From Mycolicibacterium crocinum (GTDB lineage Bacteria > Actinomycetota > Actinomycetes > Mycobacteriales > Mycobacteriaceae): a DNA stretch of 64,000 nucleotides. The DNA lies in the NCBI RefSeq assembly GCF_022370635.2, contig NZ_CP092362.2, forward strand, positions 3,224,001 through 3,288,000, in the 5' to 3' direction. The notes beneath the pieces were generated by a model. That model was not told the DNA's origin. It was given only the letters and a program-made list of their open reading frames with translations, and made no database searches. A program made the translations under genes and the position numbers. Below, piece by piece: positions 17,687 to 25,778 of the stretch (position 1 is its first letter; every line of letters starts with the position of its first letter).

Positions 17687-18252
17687 CAGACACCACCGGT
17701 GGCGGACACACCCGTCTGGGCAGATTCATGTCCGCCACTGGGCAGTTCTTATTGACCACCTACGGGCAGTCCTTCCGTCCGCCAATGGGCACTTTCAGAT
17801 GTCCATTGACAATCGAACCCCGCGGGGCACGTTCGTACTTCGGCGGCGCATCATCAGCCAGCGCCGACTTCACGGTGTTCTTCGAGATGTTCAACGTCCG
17901 AGCGATCATCTTGATCGGCAGGCCCTCGGCCCGATGCAGACGACGGATCTCCGCCCAATCTTCCACAGACAACATTCCCTTCTGGTCCTCCTGGCTCGAC
18001 TAGAGCCAGGCCACCGGACCAGGGGGTCAAAATTCAGTTGCCGCGCCGGGGTCAGAATTCACGTGCCGCTGACACCGCGAGTGTTCGGCCACCCACTCCA
18101 CTAACGCCCACACAGCGCACGGCAGCGGCTCGAACCAAACGAGCCGAAACCGCGGCACAAGCGCAAGATCGGGTAATCCGCATGCCGTAGGGCTCAATGA
18201 CAAATCACTGAGACGAACCCCGCCGTCACTGCGGTGAATGGCCTGACTCCCC

Positions 18253-18352
18253 CGCCATTACGGAAATGACAACTTCATTGAGATGAACAGAACCACGACC
18301 GTCTCAGTGAACTTGGCATTTCCCTAATGGCGGATGACAACTTGACTGAGAC
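18253..18352. repeat. Inverted-repeat element, copy B
   Basis: The clearest copy: a 32-base arm (18253-18284, starting cgccattacggaaatg) pairs with 18301-18332 with five mismatches over a 16-base loop. A third forward arm, tgacaacttgactgagac, is at 18335-18352. It lies in the 317 bp gap between the IS21 right end and the XRE regulator gene, just past that gene's 3' end. I see nothing else in the gap. Confidence 0.82.
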
Positions 18353-18391
18353 CGGACAGCCGACCTAAGTGGTTGTCGACACGCCTCCCCG

Positions 18392-19300
18392 CTACTCGGA
18401 CACTCCCGTTTGAGTCTGGCCGTCCGCCGGCGAGGAGTCATGGCGCGAGTAGTAGTTGGTGGCATTCCAACTAGCCATGATGGTCAACGCTTGGGCCGAG
18501 CGCGTGTTCGGCTCTGCGGTATACCCGACTAGGTAGAGGCCCGGTGATGCTGTTACCTCGAAGACGTTGTAGGTCAACGTAAGTTCGCCGAACTCGGGGT
18601 GGCTGAACCGCTTGACGCCGTGCCGGTGCGCGGTGACGTTATGGGCAACCCAGCGCGTGCGGAACTCGGTGCTTCGGGTAGCGAGTTCCCCTACCACTTG
18701 CGTGATGGCTGCTGATTGAGGCACGCGGATTGCTTCTGCTTGCAGGAGTCCGACTGCGTCGTCTGCAGTCGTGGTCCAGTCCGGAAACACTTGGGCGGCA
18801 GCAGTATCGAAGAACACGAACTTGGCGAGGTTGGGCCGTCCGACCGACCTGTCGAACACCGGCGCATACAGTGCCCGTCCCAAGGGGTTGGCTGCCACGA
18901 TGTCGAGGGTTCCGTCCATCACGATGGCGGGCGATCCGACCATGCTGTCCATCAGCACTTGGACACCCTCGGGAATGTGCTGCCCTGTTGCACGCCTGGC
19001 GCGTGGCAGCGCGCGCGTTCCGACTGCTGCGCGGACGAGGTCAAAAAGGCGAACCGTCTCGTCCTCGGATAGTCGCAACGCTCTACTGACGGCGTTGAGT
19101 ACGTCGTCGGAAACTCCGGTGACATTGCCGCGTTCGATCTGGGTGTAGTACTCGGTGCTGACTCCGGCCAGTTGTGCGGCCTCTTCGCGTCGCAGGCCCG
19201 GCACTCGGCGTCGTACGCCAGAGTTGAGCCCGACTTGGTCGGGAGTGATCTTCGCTCGCCGGCTCATCAGAAACTCCCGGATGTCTCTCCTGATGTCCAT
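18392..19300 (-). CDS. XRE-family regulator with MmyB-like ligand-binding domain (copy 1)
   Basis: 302 residues from ATG 19300 (MDIRRDIREFLMSRR). The helix-turn-helix is at about 25-60 (RREEAAQLAGVSTEYYTQIERG). The rest matches the MmyB-type ligand-binding domain common in actinobacterial XRE regulators: MDGTLDIVAANPLGRALYAP, VGELATRSTEFRTRWVAHNV, GVKRFSHPEFGELTLTYN. These proteins usually regulate an adjacent divergent oxidoreductase or hydrolase gene in response to a small lipophilic ligand. Here the divergent neighbour is the alpha/beta hydrolase at 19437 across 136 bp. An in-frame extension upstream to 19639 has no family similarity and was not used. Copy 2 is at 20632-21525. Confidence 0.92.
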   Translation of the reverse strand: MDIRRDIREFLMSRRAKITPDQVGLNSGVRRRVPGLRREEAAQLAGVSTEYYTQIERGNVTGVSDDVLNAVSRALRLSEDETVRLFDLVRAAVGTRALPRARRATGQHIPEGVQVLMDSMVGSPAIVMDGTLDIVAANPLGRALYAPVFDRSVGRPNLAKFVFFDTAAAQVFPDWTTTADDAVGLLQAEAIRVPQSAAITQVVGELATRSTEFRTRWVAHNVTAHRHGVKRFSHPEFGELTLTYNVFEVTASPGLYLVGYTAEPNTRSAQALTIMASWNATNYYSRHDSSPADGQTQTGVSE

Positions 19301-19436
19301 CACCCCAGAGTAGGAAGGACTGCGGCTCGTGGGGAGGGGTTGCCGGTACCCCCTATAACTGGCGCCTCCCCACCGCGGCTCCCCGGTCCTAGCGTAGAGA
19401 CGTTGCCAAGTAAACCTCAATGGAAAGGCCACCGCC

Positions 19437-20354
19437 GTGCCGAACGACGACAAGACGCAAGAAGCCTTCGACAACTTCGTCCAGCTCTGGACCACCGGAA
19501 CAACAGCTGGCCGCCGCGCCCCCGTGTATCGACGCCCCGACGAAGTCGGATTGGAATACGAGGACGTGACTTTCCCATCCCTGGACGGCGTCCCGTTGGA
19601 GGGGTGGTTCGTTCCGGCCAACTCCAACAGACTGATCATTCACAACCACTTCCTGCCCGGGAACCGTTACGGCTATCCCGGCCATCTGCCCGAGTTCGGC
19701 GGCCTCGGCGGGTTCGAGGTCAATTTCCTCCCCGAGTACAAGGCGCTGCACGACGCCGGATACAACGTGTTGGCCTATGACATCCGCAACCACGGCATGA
19801 GCGGACAAGGCAACGGCGGCATCACCGGGATCGGCCTCACCGAGTACCGCGATGTCATCGGATCGCTGCGCTACGCCGCTGCGCGACCGGACACCAAGAA
19901 CATGAAGAAGGCACTGCTATCGGTGTGTCTGGGCGCAGACTCCACCGCCGTTGCTTGGTCCAAGCATCCCAAGGAGTTCTCCGAGATTCAGGCCATGGTG
20001 ATGCTTCAGCCCGTTTCGGCGAAGTACATCGTCGAGGAGTTCGTCAAGGGCATCGGCTTGGAAGACGGCTACGCGAAGTTTGACGCCGCAGTCCACGAAC
20101 GCACCGGGTTTCACTTGGCCGAACAGTCGCCGTTAGAACACGTCAAAGCGGTCACGGTACCGACGCTGGTCGCCCAGGTGCATCACGACAACATGACCCG
20201 TCCGCAAGACGTGCAGGATATCTACGATGCCATCCCCGTCGAGGAGAAAAGCCTGTATTGGATTGAAGGCACTGAACGTCGCTTCGACGGCTACAACTTC
20301 TTCGGCGTTCACCCGGAGTTACCGATTGAGTGGTTCGACAAGCACGTCAACTGA
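19437..20354 (+). CDS. Alpha/beta hydrolase with Cys-type nucleophile elbow
   Basis: 305 residues from GTG 19437. Alpha/beta hydrolase fold features: oxyanion-side LIIHNHFLPGNRYG, strand VLAYDIRNHGMSGQGNG (residues about 112-128), and the elbow LLSVCLGADS near 165, where the expected Ser of G-x-S-x-G is Cys (S-V-C-L-G), as in dienelactone-hydrolase-like enzymes. A late region (VPTLVAQVHHDNMTRPQDV) would supply the acid residue and FFGVHPELP a candidate His. The substrate is unknown. It is divergent from the XRE regulator (18392-19300) and convergent with a second one, so it is a likely target of at least one. Confidence 0.85.
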   Translation: MPNDDKTQEAFDNFVQLWTTGTTAGRRAPVYRRPDEVGLEYEDVTFPSLDGVPLEGWFVPANSNRLIIHNHFLPGNRYGYPGHLPEFGGLGGFEVNFLPEYKALHDAGYNVLAYDIRNHGMSGQGNGGITGIGLTEYRDVIGSLRYAAARPDTKNMKKALLSVCLGADSTAVAWSKHPKEFSEIQAMVMLQPVSAKYIVEEFVKGIGLEDGYAKFDAAVHERTGFHLAEQSPLEHVKAVTVPTLVAQVHHDNMTRPQDVQDIYDAIPVEEKSLYWIEGTERRFDGYNFFGVHPELPIEWFDKHVN

Positions 20355-20520
20355 TAGCGACTAGAAACGACCCCGCGTACCGCCGCATACCGAGCACGAC
20401 CCGGGGCGGGTCCTGGATCGCCGCGGCGACCTCACCGGCTGAAGGTGGGATGCCATCGAACCACCCCATCCGATGCTCGGCAGCGGATTCACTACGGGCG
20501 CTGAAAGACCCCAAACTCCC

Positions 20521-20622
20521 CCGCCACTGCGGAAATGACAACTTCACTGAAACAGACGGAGCCGCAGTTGTCTCAGTGAAGTTGTCATTTTCCAAGCTCA
20601 CGAGTGACAACAGTATTGAAAC
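20521..20622. repeat. Inverted-repeat element, copy C
   Basis: The forward arm (20521-20553, containing ggaaatgacaacttcactga) pairs with gtctcagtgaagttgtcatt (20570-20589, continuing to 20593) over 16 bases. A third, weaker forward arm is at 20605-20622. It fills most of the space between the convergent hydrolase (stop 20354) and XRE copy 2 (stop 20632), where it could work as a two-way terminator. Confidence 0.8.
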
Positions 20623-20631
20623 CGAAACGCT

Positions 20632-21525
20632 CTACACGGCCGTAGACGCGGTGCTGGGGTCCGGCACACCGTGAGCGTTGGACCATGACGCCAACAGGAC
20701 GAGCTTGTCAGCGGTCGGCCCTCCCGCGGCGGTATACACATTCAACTGCAAACCGGGATCGGTAGGGATATCCATGGACTCGAAATTGAGGTCGAGCCTG
20801 CCGACCGCCGGATGGTTCACGCGCTTACTCCCGTGCCCGTGCAACCGCACGTCCTGAGATGCCCACCGCTGCCGGAATAACTCACTCCTCGTAGATAATT
20901 CGCCAATTAACGCGACGAGCTCCGCGTCGTGGGGATTCCGTCCCAGTTCCATACGCGAGACCGCGGCGGCATTTCGCGTCGCCTGGTCGTAGTCGACAAA
21001 GAACTTCTCGGCCTCGCGCGGGTGCAGATATACGAACCGGACTGTATTCGCGGGCCGTCGCGGGTCGGCCAGCATCGGCGAATACAGCGCGCGCCCGAGT
21101 TCATTCATGGCGAGCACATCATGGCGCCCATTGCGGATCCAGGCCGGCGCACCGGTCATGGCGTCGAGTACCTCTTGTAGTGCCGGACGCACCGTCACGG
21201 GAGGCTCGCGGTGCTGTCGGCGGGCAGGCGCCCCGGACTGCCGCGCGAGATGGAGCAGGTGATCGCGCTCCGCGTTATCAAGCTGCAGGGCCGTGGCCAG
21301 TGCGTCGAGCACACCCTCTGAAGTGCCTGCCAGGCTGCCGCGCTCAATGCGCACGTAGTACTCCACCGAGACCCCAGCCAGTAACGCCACCTCCTCTCGG
21401 CGCAGACCCTCGACTCGACGTCTGCCACCGTAGGTGGGTAGGCCCGCCATCTCAGGCGCGATACGAGCGCGACGCGACCGCAGAAACTCTCGGATCTCGG
21501 TGCGCAAATCTAACGTGGCGTCCAT
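20632..21525 (-). CDS. XRE-family regulator with MmyB-like ligand-binding domain (copy 2)
   Basis: 297 residues from ATG 21525 (MDATLDLRTEIREFLRSRR). The helix-turn-helix is RREEVALLAGVSVEYYVRIERG, followed by the MmyB-like domain: RNGRHDVLAMNELGRALYSP, RFVYLHPREAEKFFVDYD, IGELSTRSELFRQRWASQDV. It is clearly paralogous to the regulator at 18392. It lies 38 bp downstream of the SDR gene on the same strand, so the two may be co-transcribed, with the regulator controlling the SDR or the nearby hydrolase. Confidence 0.92.
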   Translation of the reverse strand: MDATLDLRTEIREFLRSRRARIAPEMAGLPTYGGRRRVEGLRREEVALLAGVSVEYYVRIERGSLAGTSEGVLDALATALQLDNAERDHLLHLARQSGAPARRQHREPPVTVRPALQEVLDAMTGAPAWIRNGRHDVLAMNELGRALYSPMLADPRRPANTVRFVYLHPREAEKFFVDYDQATRNAAAVSRMELGRNPHDAELVALIGELSTRSELFRQRWASQDVRLHGHGSKRVNHPAVGRLDLNFESMDIPTDPGLQLNVYTAAGGPTADKLVLLASWSNAHGVPDPSTASTAV

Positions 21526-21563
21526 CCACCCACCGTAGGCCGCAACGGTCACAACGGGCGGGC

Positions 21564-22358
21564 TCACGCGGTCGTAGCGATCCCGCCGTCGACGGGAACC
21601 ACCACCCCCGTGAGATAAGCGCCGGCCCGGCTGGCGAGGAACACGGCCACACCTGCCATATCGTCGTCGCGGCCGATGCGGCCTAGCGGGGCCGACGCCG
21701 CGATCGCGTCGCCGAGCTCGTCGAGGGTTGCGGCCATCATTGTCGACGGGAACGGCCCCGGCGCGACCGCGTTCACCGTGATGTGCTGCGGGCCCAGTTC
21801 CTTCGCGAGCACTCTGGTGAGTTGATGCAGAGCAGCCTTGCTGCTCGAGTAGGAGTAGTTGGGCCGCGCGGGGATGTGAATAGCGGCGATGCTGCCGATA
21901 TTGATGATCCGCGCGGGATCATCGGCGGTCCCAGCGTCCCGAAGTGCCGGCAGCAGCGCCTGCACCAGCCAAAACGGGGATTTCAGATTGAGGTCGATCA
22001 CCGTGTCCCAGGCGGTATCCGGAAACGTCTCCAGCGGCTCGTCCCATATCGCGCCCGCGTTGTTGACGAGGATGTCGAGGCATCCAGAGTCGTCCGTCAC
22101 GAGCTCGGCTAGGCGGTCACACTCCTCGTGCCGGGACAGATCAGCGGGAACCGCCCACACGTCGCCGAATTCGGACAGCCGGTCCTGGGCTCGAGCACAC
22201 GCATCCGCATTTCGTGAGTTGATCACCACGCGGGCGCCGGCCTGCAGAAGCCCCCGCGCAATCATCATCCCGATTCCGCTGGTGCCACCGGTCACCAGGG
22301 CGCGCTTCCCGCTGAGGTTGAAAAGATCTGCGTGCGTTGCACATTGGATGCCTACCAC
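21564..22358 (-). CDS. SDR-family oxidoreductase
   Basis: 264 residues, the size of a classical short-chain dehydrogenase. Cofactor motif TGGTSGIG (about residues 23-30), NNAG (about 98-101), and catalytic Ser in NIGSIAAIH with Tyr/Lys in YSYSSSKAA. The Arg-rich strand after the glycine motif (VVINSRNADAC) favours NADP(H). PGPFPSTMM is the usual region after the active site. The substrate is unknown. It is followed 38 bp later by XRE copy 2 on the same strand, a frequent pairing in actinobacteria. Confidence 0.92.
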   Translation of the reverse strand: MVGIQCATHADLFNLSGKRALVTGGTSGIGMMIARGLLQAGARVVINSRNADACARAQDRLSEFGDVWAVPADLSRHEECDRLAELVTDDSGCLDILVNNAGAIWDEPLETFPDTAWDTVIDLNLKSPFWLVQALLPALRDAGTADDPARIINIGSIAAIHIPARPNYSYSSSKAALHQLTRVLAKELGPQHITVNAVAPGPFPSTMMAATLDELGDAIAASAPLGRIGRDDDMAGVAVFLASRAGAYLTGVVVPVDGGIATTA

Positions 22359-22496
22359 TGATCACCTTTCCAAGGGACCGAACAGGCCCGTTAGCCGATA
22401 CGCGGTGTCTACGGTCCAACCTAGGTGGTGTCCCGGACGAAAAGGAGATCCCCGTAATACAGGTACTGTGAGTGTCCCCCTTATCCAGTGGCGGCT

Positions 22497-23399
22497 TCAC
22501 CGCAGCCAACGCGAACCAGTACGCAGCTCGGTGACTGCGAGAAAAGCGGCCCGCCCGATCGCGGCGTCGACGATGGGCAAGGACAGGTCCGAGCGCGCCG
22601 CGCGAGTGAAAACCGATACGGCTACCGGTTCCTCCCCTGGAATCTCCACCACGGCGGCCTCATTGCGGACCGGTCCGATGGTTCCGGTCTTACCTGCTAC
22701 GACGATGTCAGCGAAGGGAAACCCGGAGCGAATGCGATGTGGCCAGATCTGTTGTCTGAGAAATGTCCTCATCATTTCGCAGCTGTGCGCGGAGGCAGCC
22801 TTGTCGGTCCATATCGCGCGCAGCACGGCGTTGATGTCCGCAGCGCTCGTCGCCATGGTGTAGGCCGGGTCGAACGCAGCGCTGTCGTGAATAGTGTTGT
22901 TGCTGGCCAAAAGCCCAACAGCTTCCGGCAGCGTCAGGGTCCCGGCATCGTGGATGATCTGTCGCTGAAGGGCCGCGGTCCCGCCGACGACGCGCGTCGA
23001 GGTGAGGCCGAAGTCGCCTATTGCAGAATCGATTTCGTTCAGACCGAGCGCGCCGAGAATAACGTCTGCCGCGGCGTTGTCGGATAGCACAACCATCATC
23101 CGGGCCAAGTCCAGCCATGACAACGTGACCGGATCGCTGAAAAGGCTTAGCCCGGTCGGTCCGGGTGTACAGTCCCCCGGCACCACCCGGACTGTGGCGT
23201 GGGCATCGATCAGTCCGGAATCGAAGGCTCGCCCTAGTGCAACGAGAACGATCAGCTTGTATACCGAAGCGGCGACGACGGGTACTTCGCCTCCGACATC
23301 CACCACCTCGTCAGGCCGGCCGATGGTCTCCGCGCGCAGCCAGCCTTGGCAGCCAGCGTCGACGAAGACGTCCTTGATATCTCGGACTACGTTGCTCAT
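22497..23399 (-). CDS. Class A beta-lactamase-like serine hydrolase, no signal peptide
   Basis: 300 residues from ATG 23399. The penicillin-recognising motifs are present in order: S-x-x-K as SVYK (about residue 45), SDN in VVLSDNAAADVIL (about 105) and KTG in VVAGKTGTIG (about 235). The N-terminus (MSNVVRDIKDVFVDAG) is not a signal peptide, so it may be cytoplasmic and not a true secreted beta-lactamase. Its start overlaps the stop of the LysR-type gene by 4 bp (ATGA), so the two form an operon. A class A beta-lactamase gene lies beyond the LysR on the other strand. Confidence 0.85.
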   Translation of the reverse strand: MSNVVRDIKDVFVDAGCQGWLRAETIGRPDEVVDVGGEVPVVAASVYKLIVLVALGRAFDSGLIDAHATVRVVPGDCTPGPTGLSLFSDPVTLSWLDLARMMVVLSDNAAADVILGALGLNEIDSAIGDFGLTSTRVVGGTAALQRQIIHDAGTLTLPEAVGLLASNNTIHDSAAFDPAYTMATSAADINAVLRAIWTDKAASAHSCEMMRTFLRQQIWPHRIRSGFPFADIVVAGKTGTIGPVRNEAAVVEIPGEEPVAVSVFTRAARSDLSLPIVDAAIGRAAFLAVTELRTGSRWLR

Positions 23400-24260
23400 G
23401 ACCTGCTCCGCAAGAGTTCTCGGTCCAGCGTGTACACGAGGTCGCCGAGATCGCGTCCCGGCGCAGCTACAATCCGGACCCGTAATGCCACCTCCTCGAC
23501 CAGCATTCGCAAATGGGTGGTGCCGGTGTGCTCCGCCGCGGACGCGGTCGCGAGCCCGAAGCACGTCCCTGCCGCAACCATGGCGCTCACCTCACGGTGA
23601 CTGGAGGCCGGTTGCACAACCACGTCAAGTCCGTGCCGCCGCAGCCCGTCCGTCAACAGATCGTGGGCCGGCGGGTTGTCCTCACGCGGAGCGGTTGCCA
23701 ACGCTAAATCCCGCAACATCTGGGCGCGCGCGCTTGTGGTCTTTGCAGCACGATGCCCTGACGGCACAACGACAGTGCGGTTCAGAGTGATGACAGGGCC
23801 GGCGTCGAGATCGGCAAGTACCGCGGGGTGCGTCACCACAACGATGTCGAGGTTGCCTCGGCGCAGATCGGCTAGCAGCGCCGCGGCGCCTTTGGTGACA
23901 GTTGTGAGTGGAGCGTCGGTCTGAGTTAGCGCTCCGCGCAACGCATGTGCGCAACACGCCACTATTTCGTCATCGAGTTGTGGGACCACACCCCAGCGAA
24001 GTCCCTCGGCGGCGCCGAACATCTTGGCGGCATCGGCGAGCAGACGGGTGGAGTCGTCGACGATCAACCGCGCGCGGCAACAGCGCTGCCCCCGCCTCAG
24101 TCAGGGTCGCACCGGCAGGGGTTCGGTCGACCAGTTGCAATCCAAGATGGCGCTCCAAGCGCCGCAGACCTTGCGATATCGGCGGCTGCGTCACGCCGAG
24201 GCTTGCCGCGGCCCGCCCGAAATGCCGGTGCTCGGCCACAGCCACGAAGTACCGCAAGTG
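23396..24260 (-). pseudogene. LysR-family regulator, frameshifted and cut off at its start by IS3
   Basis: The helix-turn-helix is in one frame (HLRYFVAVAEHRHFGRAAA, LGVTQPPISQGLRRLERHLG). The rest (LIVDDSTRLLADAAKMF through DREL LRSRS) is in another frame from about 24067. The break is at a CG run (24069-24076); two more bases would restore LPRARLIVDD. The IS3 element begins directly before the second or third codon. Beyond it, GTG GAC CTC (minus strand, 25608-25616) could have been the original M-D-L start. The substrate domain ends 4 bp into the serine hydrolase gene. The arrangement resembles LysR-type control of beta-lactamases, which is inference. Confidence 0.85.
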
Positions 24261-24335
24261 TCGGGGACTTGACCCCGTGTGTTGGACACGCTCAATCCCA
24301 GGAATGTGCTGGGGGAAGCGAGATGATCCAACCCG

Positions 24336-24668
24336 ATGGCAAGGAAAAATTACCCCGATGAGTTCAAGCGTGACGCGGTCGCGCTCTACCGGGACACCGA
24401 GGGCGCGACGATCGCCCAGATCGCTGCCGAGCTCGGTGTCAGCGAGGCCACGCTCTCGGCGTGGTGCAAGTCGGCCGGGGTGCCGATTCGGCACCGCCGC
24501 GGTGTCGTAGTGGCCGAGCCTGTGCCAGGGGCCGAGAGCCCTGAGCAGGAGCTGGCCCGCCTCCGCAGTGAGGTCAAGGCGTTACGCGCCACCGCGGCGC
24601 GGTTGTCCACCGAGCGTGACATCTTGCGGTCGGCGGCCAAATATTTCGCCGGGGAGACGAACTGGTGA
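24336..24668 (+). CDS. IS3-family transposase OrfA
   Basis: 110 residues: a helix-turn-helix (TIAQIAAELGVSEATLSAW, about 25-43) and a C-terminal leucine-zipper-like coil (EQELARLRSEVKALRATAARL), as in IS3 OrfA proteins. The stop overlaps the OrfB start (GTGA at 24665-24668), where IS3 elements usually make an OrfAB fusion by frameshifting. Confidence 0.93.
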   Translation: MARKNYPDEFKRDAVALYRDTEGATIAQIAAELGVSEATLSAWCKSAGVPIRHRRGVVVAEPVPGAESPEQELARLRSEVKALRATAARLSTERDILRSAAKYFAGETNW

Positions 24669-25564
24669 GCCGCTTTCAGTTTGTCGCCGACCACCTGCAC
24701 GCCTTCGAGGTGAAGTGGCTCTGCGCAGTCGTCGAGGTTGCGCGTTCGTCGTTCTACGCGTGGTTGGCCGGTGCTGACGGACGAGCGGCCCGTCGGGCTG
24801 CTGACGAGGCGCTGGCCGAGCGTATCCGCGCCGTCCACGACGAGGACAACACCTACGGGGCGCCGCGGATCACCGCCGAGCTCAACGACGGTGCGCCCGA
24901 GGGGCAGCGGGTCAACCACAAGCGGGTGGCTCGGGTGATGCGCGGCGCCGGGATCGCCGGTTATCGACGCCGACGTCGGGTCAAGACGACCGTGGCGGAC
25001 CCGGCGAACCAGAAGGTCCCCGACCTGCTCAAACGCGATTTCACCGCCGCGCAGGTCAACACCCGTTACGTCGGCGACATCACCTACTTGCCATTGGCGA
25101 CCGGCGCCAACCTGTACCTGGCCACCGTGATCGACTGCTGTTCACGGCGGGTCGCCGGGTGGGCGATCGCCGATCACATGCGCACCGAACTGGTCATCGA
25201 TGCGCTCAAAGCCGCTGCTGCACTGCGGGGTTCACTGGCTGGTGCAATATTCCATGCAGATCATGGAAGTCAGTACACCTCACGGGATTTCGCGAATCTC
25301 TGCCGCGATCTGGGGGTCGTCCAGTCGATGGGTGCGGTGGGGTCAAGTGCCGATAACGCGTTGGCCGAATCGTTCAACGCCGCCCTCAAGCGCGAGATTC
25401 TGCAAGACCGTGCCTGCTGGCCGGACGCGGCGATCTGCCGCCGTGAGGTCTTTCGGTGGCTGGCCCGCTACAACACCACACGACGGCACTCCTACTGCCG
25501 TCATTCCAGCCCCGCGACCTACGAAAGGAACCTGACACCGGCTACGCTGCCCGAAGCCGCATAA
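24665..25564 (+). CDS. IS3-family transposase OrfB (DDE integrase core)
   Basis: 299 residues. The N-terminal HTH_21-like region includes YGAPRITAELND. The integrase core has Asp in RYVGDITYLPL, Asp in FHADHGSQYTS and Glu in SADNALAESFNAALKRE. GTG 24665 is used; in the cell it is more likely made as an OrfAB fusion. The frame is intact. Confidence 0.94.
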   Translation: MSRFQFVADHLHAFEVKWLCAVVEVARSSFYAWLAGADGRAARRAADEALAERIRAVHDEDNTYGAPRITAELNDGAPEGQRVNHKRVARVMRGAGIAGYRRRRRVKTTVADPANQKVPDLLKRDFTAAQVNTRYVGDITYLPLATGANLYLATVIDCCSRRVAGWAIADHMRTELVIDALKAAAALRGSLAGAIFHADHGSQYTSRDFANLCRDLGVVQSMGAVGSSADNALAESFNAALKREILQDRACWPDAAICRREVFRWLARYNTTRRHSYCRHSSPATYERNLTPATLPEAA

Positions 25565-25778
25565 CCACAAATCCCGTGTCCACTACATGGGGGCAAGGCC
25601 CTCGAATGAGGTCCACGCCACCCATTGAACACGACCGCAACCCCCGGATCAGATCACCGGGCGTACCTTATCGTCGCTCGAGATTAGCCCTTCTGCCTGT
25701 AATGATTCGCAATCACTATGGGTATCGCCGACCCACAGACTTGGCGAGGGCATCGGCGGCCGTGCTTCGGTATCGGCC

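Larger units (their letters stand above)
15178..17811. mobile_element. Inner IS21-family element, complete, 2634 bp
   Basis: Both ends begin TGTC (left TGTCGACGGACAT, right read inward TGTCAATGGACAT). The target duplication is ATCGAA at 15172-15177 and 17812-17817. It carries istA and istB on the plus strand, opposite to its host element, and multiple subterminal repeats. All parts look intact. It belongs to a different IS21 subgroup from the outer element: proteins and end sequences differ clearly. Confidence 0.95.
14094..17975 (-). pseudogene. istA: istA transposase of the outer IS21 element, split by the inner IS21
   Basis: The N-terminal piece is 17812-17975 (start ATG 17975; MLSVEDWAEIRRLH and a helix-turn-helix LPIKMIARTLNISKNTV). 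The C-terminal piece is 14094-15177, containing the integrase-type core: DLWFPDVAIPVGFGQ, ALVWDGEGAIG and a C-terminal Mu-type region. Removing the inner element and one 6 bp repeat rejoins ...RAPRGSIV-DEVEPRIREL... in frame, for 413 residues. In the present state no full IstA is made; a long frame through 15980 runs into the inner element and is not a real extension. Confidence 0.93.
13216..18074. mobile_element. Outer IS21-family element (about 2.2 kb) carrying a nested insertion
   Basis: The ends start TGTC...CGGC at 13216 and, read inward, TGTCAGCGGC at 18074, followed by subterminal copies of a TGAA-TTTGACCCC-like motif at both ends. A 5 bp duplication CCGCG flanks it (13211-13215 and 18075-18079). 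Without the inner element (15178-17811) and one copy of its 6 bp duplication, the element is 2219 bp. It encodes istB (13288-14094) and a split istA on the minus strand. It sits inside a stem: GCGTTAGTGG (13198-13207) pairs with CCACTAACGC (18098-18107). Confidence 0.92.
24261..25604. mobile_element. IS3-family insertion sequence, about 1.34 kb
   Basis: The ends carry 28 bp imperfect inverted repeats: 24263-24290 (GGGGACTTGACCCC then GTGTGTTGGACACG) and 25575-25602, 22 of 28 positions matching. It encodes two overlapping transposase frames on the plus strand. I could not find a clean target duplication, so exact ends are uncertain by a few bases. It separates the LysR-type coding region from its probable start codon. 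Confidence 0.88.

Noticed and set aside
15178..17811. Reading the whole 13.2-18.1 kb region as one composite transposon
   Set aside because: Each element has its own ends and its own target duplication (CCGCG and ATCGAA), so this is a simple nested insertion.
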